A DNA stretch of 46,663 bases from NCBI RefSeq assembly GCF_028656955.1, contig NZ_JAMDGY010000084.1:1-46663 (forward strand), given 5' to 3'. The notes below the pieces were generated by a model. The model was not told the origin of the DNA, did no database searches, and saw only the letters and a program-made list of their open reading frames with translations. Below, piece after piece: positions 44,028 through 46,663 of this stretch (positions within the stretch are counted from its first letter, which is position 1; each line of letters starts with the position of its first letter). This DNA comes from Pseudomonas fontis. GTDB taxonomy: Bacteria; Pseudomonadota; Gammaproteobacteria; Pseudomonadales; Pseudomonadaceae. A program made the position numbers and the translations under genes.

Positions 44028-46148
44028 CTAATCCGGCGGCCACTCGAAAAACCCCGGGAACGCCCACGCCTCGTTCGCCACCATCGGCCTGGCGACCAGG
44101 AAACCCTGGGCATATTCACAGCCGTTGGCTTGCAACCAGCGCGCCTGGGCCAGGGTCTCGACGCCCTCGGCAATCACCGTTAGGCCGTACTGGCGACACA
44201 ACTCGATCACGCATTTGACCATCGCCGCATCGGCACTGGAGCCGGGCAGGCGCGCGACCATGTGGCGGTCGAGCTTGAGCGTGTCGATGGGCAGGTCACG
44301 CAGCATGCGCAGCGAGCAGTCACCGGCGCCGAAGTCATCCAGCGCCACCCTGACCCCCAATTCGCGCAGCTTGTTCAGTTGCTTGAACGCCGCATCGATG
44401 TTGTACATCAGCGAGGTCTCGGCGATCTCCACCTCCAGCTGCGACGGCGACAGGCCGTTGCTGATGATTACCCGCTCCAGCTCCTCGACCAGGTTGGGCA
44501 TGGCAAATTGCACGCGGCTCAGGCTGATGCCCAGTACCAGCTTGTCCTCGAAACGCTCGCACCAACTGCGCCGCTGCGCCGCGCCCTGGCGGTAGATCCA
44601 GCTGGCCAGGCGGGAAATCAGCCGGGCTTCCTCCAGCAGCGGAATGAACAGCCCTGGCGGCACATCGCCGACGCTGGGGTGCTGCCAGCGCAACAACGCC
44701 TCGAAGCCGCGCAAATGCCCATCGCTGAAGGCCACCTGGGGCTGGTAGACCAGGCTGAAGTCCTGGTCCTCGATGGCATCGCGCACGCTGTTTTCCAGCA
44801 TCAGGCGCGAGCGCGCACGGCCATTCAAATCCTGATCGTAATAACGGTACTGCTGGCGCCCGGCCTGCTTGGCAGCGTACATGGCGGTGTCGGCAGCGCG
44901 TAGCAGGCTGTCGATATGGGCGCCGCAATCCGGGTAGGTGGCAATGCCGATGCTGACCCCCAGGGTGATGTCCAGGCCGTCGATCTGCTGGCAGATGGAC
45001 ATGCGCTCGATCAGGCGTTCGGCAAAGCGCGCCGCATGTTCGGGGTGTTCCAGGGTATCGAGCAGCGCGGTGAATTCATCACCGCCCATGCGCCCGAGGA
45101 TGCCATGGGCGCCCAGGCATTCCTTGAGCTGGTCGGCGACCCAGTGCAATACGCGGTCACCGGCTTCATGGCCGAGGGAATCGTTGACCCGCTTGAAACC
45201 GTCCAGGTCCAGGTACATCAGGGCCTGGGACTTTTGCGAATGCTCACTGCGCAGCAGCGAGCTTTCCGCCGCCTGGTAGAAGCCGCGACGGTTGAGCAGG
45301 CCGGTCAGCGGGTCGGTCACCGCCTGGTATTCCAACTGCTGGTGCAGGTTGCGCACCACCGACATGTCCAGCACCGTAACCACCATGGCGTGCTGCTCGC
45401 CAGGCAACGCGGCGCACGACAAGGTCACCGGCAGTGCGCGGCCCGAGGCCGTGCGCAACACCGCGTCGTGCAGCCGGTAGATGCTGCGTTCCAGGTACGC
45501 CTGGTAGAAGGCGGACTCACGCCACAAGGTGGCCCCGGGGGACTGCACAAAGCCCAGCAGGTCGGTGCCTTGCAAGGCTTCGACCGGGGCTTCGAGCAGG
45601 CGCGAGATGGCCGGGTTGGCAAAGCGGATGCTGCCGTCCTCGCCCACCACCAGAATGCCTTCGGCGGCGTTTTCCAGCACCGAGGCGTTGAAGGCCCGGG
45701 CGGCTTCCAGGTCGCGGCTCAGTTGCTGCAAGGCGCGGCGGTTGCGCTGCTGTTCAAGCAGGGCCTGGATCTTGGGTTTGAGGATTTGTGGGTCGAAGGG
45801 TTTGAACAGGTAGTCGACTGCGCCGCTGGCATAGCCCTTGAGCATCGCGGCCTGGGTCTGTTCATTGGCCGTGAGGAAGATGATCGGGGTCAGCCGCGTT
45901 CGCTGGCTGCCGCGCATCAGGCGGGCGACCTCGAAACCGTCCATGCCGGGCATCTGCACATCCAGCAGGACCAGGTCCACTTCGTGTTCCAACAAGGCAC
46001 TGAGGGCTTCCGTGCCGGAGCTGGCGGTCAACACCTGCCAGTCCTGACGTGCAAGCAAGGCTCGCATGCTGATCAGGTTTTCCGGGTAGTCGTCGACGAC
46101 CAGTAGCACCGAGCTGTCTTCGTGAGTCTGAGTTTGCGCGCAATCCAT
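44028..46148 (-). CDS. response regulator with PAS, GGDEF and EAL domains
   Basis: This 706-residue cytoplasmic protein has four domains. The receiver (about 12-130) has phospho-acceptor Asp63 (LVLLDVQMPGMDGF) and Lys in LFKPFDP. A PAS domain follows (about 150-260). The GGDEF domain has an intact GGDEF at 355-359, and the EAL domain has EAL at 483-485 plus IAET, DDFGAGD and AEGVET blocks. It can therefore in principle both make and break cyclic di-GMP, under control of a histidine kinase. The usual RxxD inhibition site before GGDEF is absent (ECLGAHGILGRMGGDEF). No kinase gene is adjacent, so its partner is elsewhere. Confidence 0.93.
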   Translation of the reverse strand: MDCAQTQTHEDSSVLLVVDDYPENLISMRALLARQDWQVLTASSGTEALSALLEHEVDLVLLDVQMPGMDGFEVARLMRGSQRTRLTPIIFLTANEQTQAAMLKGYASGAVDYLFKPFDPQILKPKIQALLEQQRNRRALQQLSRDLEAARAFNASVLENAAEGILVVGEDGSIRFANPAISRLLEAPVEALQGTDLLGFVQSPGATLWRESAFYQAYLERSIYRLHDAVLRTASGRALPVTLSCAALPGEQHAMVVTVLDMSVVRNLHQQLEYQAVTDPLTGLLNRRGFYQAAESSLLRSEHSQKSQALMYLDLDGFKRVNDSLGHEAGDRVLHWVADQLKECLGAHGILGRMGGDEFTALLDTLEHPEHAARFAERLIERMSICQQIDGLDITLGVSIGIATYPDCGAHIDSLLRAADTAMYAAKQAGRQQYRYYDQDLNGRARSRLMLENSVRDAIEDQDFSLVYQPQVAFSDGHLRGFEALLRWQHPSVGDVPPGLFIPLLEEARLISRLASWIYRQGAAQRRSWCERFEDKLVLGISLSRVQFAMPNLVEELERVIISNGLSPSQLEVEIAETSLMYNIDAAFKQLNKLRELGVRVALDDFGAGDCSLRMLRDLPIDTLKLDRHMVARLPGSSADAAMVKCVIELCRQYGLTVIAEGVETLAQARWLQANGCEYAQGFLVARPMVANEAWAFPGFFEWPPD

Positions 46149-46329
46149 GCTGCTTCTCTTCTGGCACCGACGTCAGATTTCGGTAGAAATTTGAAGCTTC
46201 ACTCTAGACCTGGCTGACCCAAAGCTGAAGTAAGCACAATGCCATCACCGCCATAATCCGGGTTTTACCGACTAACGGTATAAATTGGATCCCAAAATCA
46301 CCTCAAACCTGTAGATACCGTCTTGCCCG

Positions 46330-46663
46330 TCACCGGGCAAGTGCTAACTTCGGGTCATAAGGTTGTCCCGATTTCAGCACCCCAAAGACGATATGCAGCA
46401 TTTTGCGCATCACGGCACAGACGATCTGCTTGCCCGCTTTTCCTTTAGCCTTCAAACGGGCCTTCATCGCCATCATTGGCTCACTCATGTTCATTGCTGT
46501 GATGCTGGGTAGATACAACGCCTTACGTATGCGCCCTGAGCCTGCCTTACTGATCGGGGTTCGGCCTTTGAAGGTCCCAGACTCCGCCAGCTGTGGGTTC
46601 AAACCCGCAAATGAAACGACCGCGCGGGCGCTGCGAAACTCCGTAGGATCACCCAGTTCAGCA
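46330..46663 (-). mobile_element. IS110-family transposase, C-terminal part, cut by the window edge
   Basis: The reading frame is open to the last base of the window, so its start lies to the right. The visible 110 residues include FRSARAVVSFAGLNPQLAESG and GRTPISKAGSGRIRKALYLP, the C-terminal Transposase_20 domain of IS110 elements with the catalytic Ser (KAGSGRIRKALY). The stop at 46330 looks normal. IS110 elements have no clear terminal inverted repeats, so I cannot place the left end within 46149-46329, an otherwise gene-free stretch. Confidence 0.9.

Overview
The window is ordinary, GC-rich, gene-dense gammaproteobacterial chromosome, almost certainly from a Pseudomonas of the putida group. 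Gene order and protein content match what I recall of that group: thiC beside a TolC-family protein, then waaA, hldE-msbA, the outer-core LPS genes, putP/putA, an acyl-CoA dehydrogenase, a TldD/PmbA pair, mdtD, dbpA and yccS. The 25-base palindromic repeats (core gagccggccttgccggcgat) are the REP type typical of P. putida. About 36 genes are supported. No rRNA, tRNA, CRISPR array, prophage or plasmid gene was seen. One partial IS110-type transposase lies at the right edge.

Left part (1-9.6 kb): thiC with a TPP riboswitch leader; a TolC-family outer membrane protein; waaA (Kdo transferase); a LysR regulator divergent from an SMR efflux pump; and a three-gene run of FAD oxidoreductase, aldo/keto reductase and a Nudix-like protein.

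LPS region (9.6-21.9 kb): hldE and msbA, a divergent small LPS-kinase-like gene, then a tightly packed minus-strand operon. In transcription order the operon is carbamoyltransferase, GT4 glycosyltransferase (WapH-like), Mig-14-like protein, PIG-L de-N-acetylase (DnpA-like), Ssg-like glycosyltransferase, GT2-like glycosyltransferase and O-antigen ligase. Most neighbours overlap or touch, which suggests translational coupling. The order parallels PA4996-PA5005 of P. aeruginosa. Together these genes make, decorate and export lipid A-core and attach O antigen.

Centre (22-30.3 kb): rlmJ, then the divergent proline genes putP and putA with seven GTTGCA PutA-type operator half sites between them, then a tandem pair of paralogous small membrane proteins of unknown function.

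Right part (30.4-46.7 kb): a DmdC-like acyl-CoA dehydrogenase, a translationally coupled TldD/PmbA-type protease pair, mdtD-like MFS exporter, dbpA RNA helicase, a BaiN/HI0933-type flavoprotein, yccS-type membrane protein, a periplasmic solute-binding protein, an ElaA-type acetyltransferase, a winged-helix protein next to a YgjP-like metallopeptidase, a REC-PAS-GGDEF-EAL protein and the IS110 fragment.

I found no clear candidate for a wholly new biological system. The items most worth checking are the Nudix-like protein, the tandem membrane paralogs, the non-standard TldD/PmbA pair, the multi-domain PIG-L protein in the LPS operon and the strict geometry of the REP pairs.
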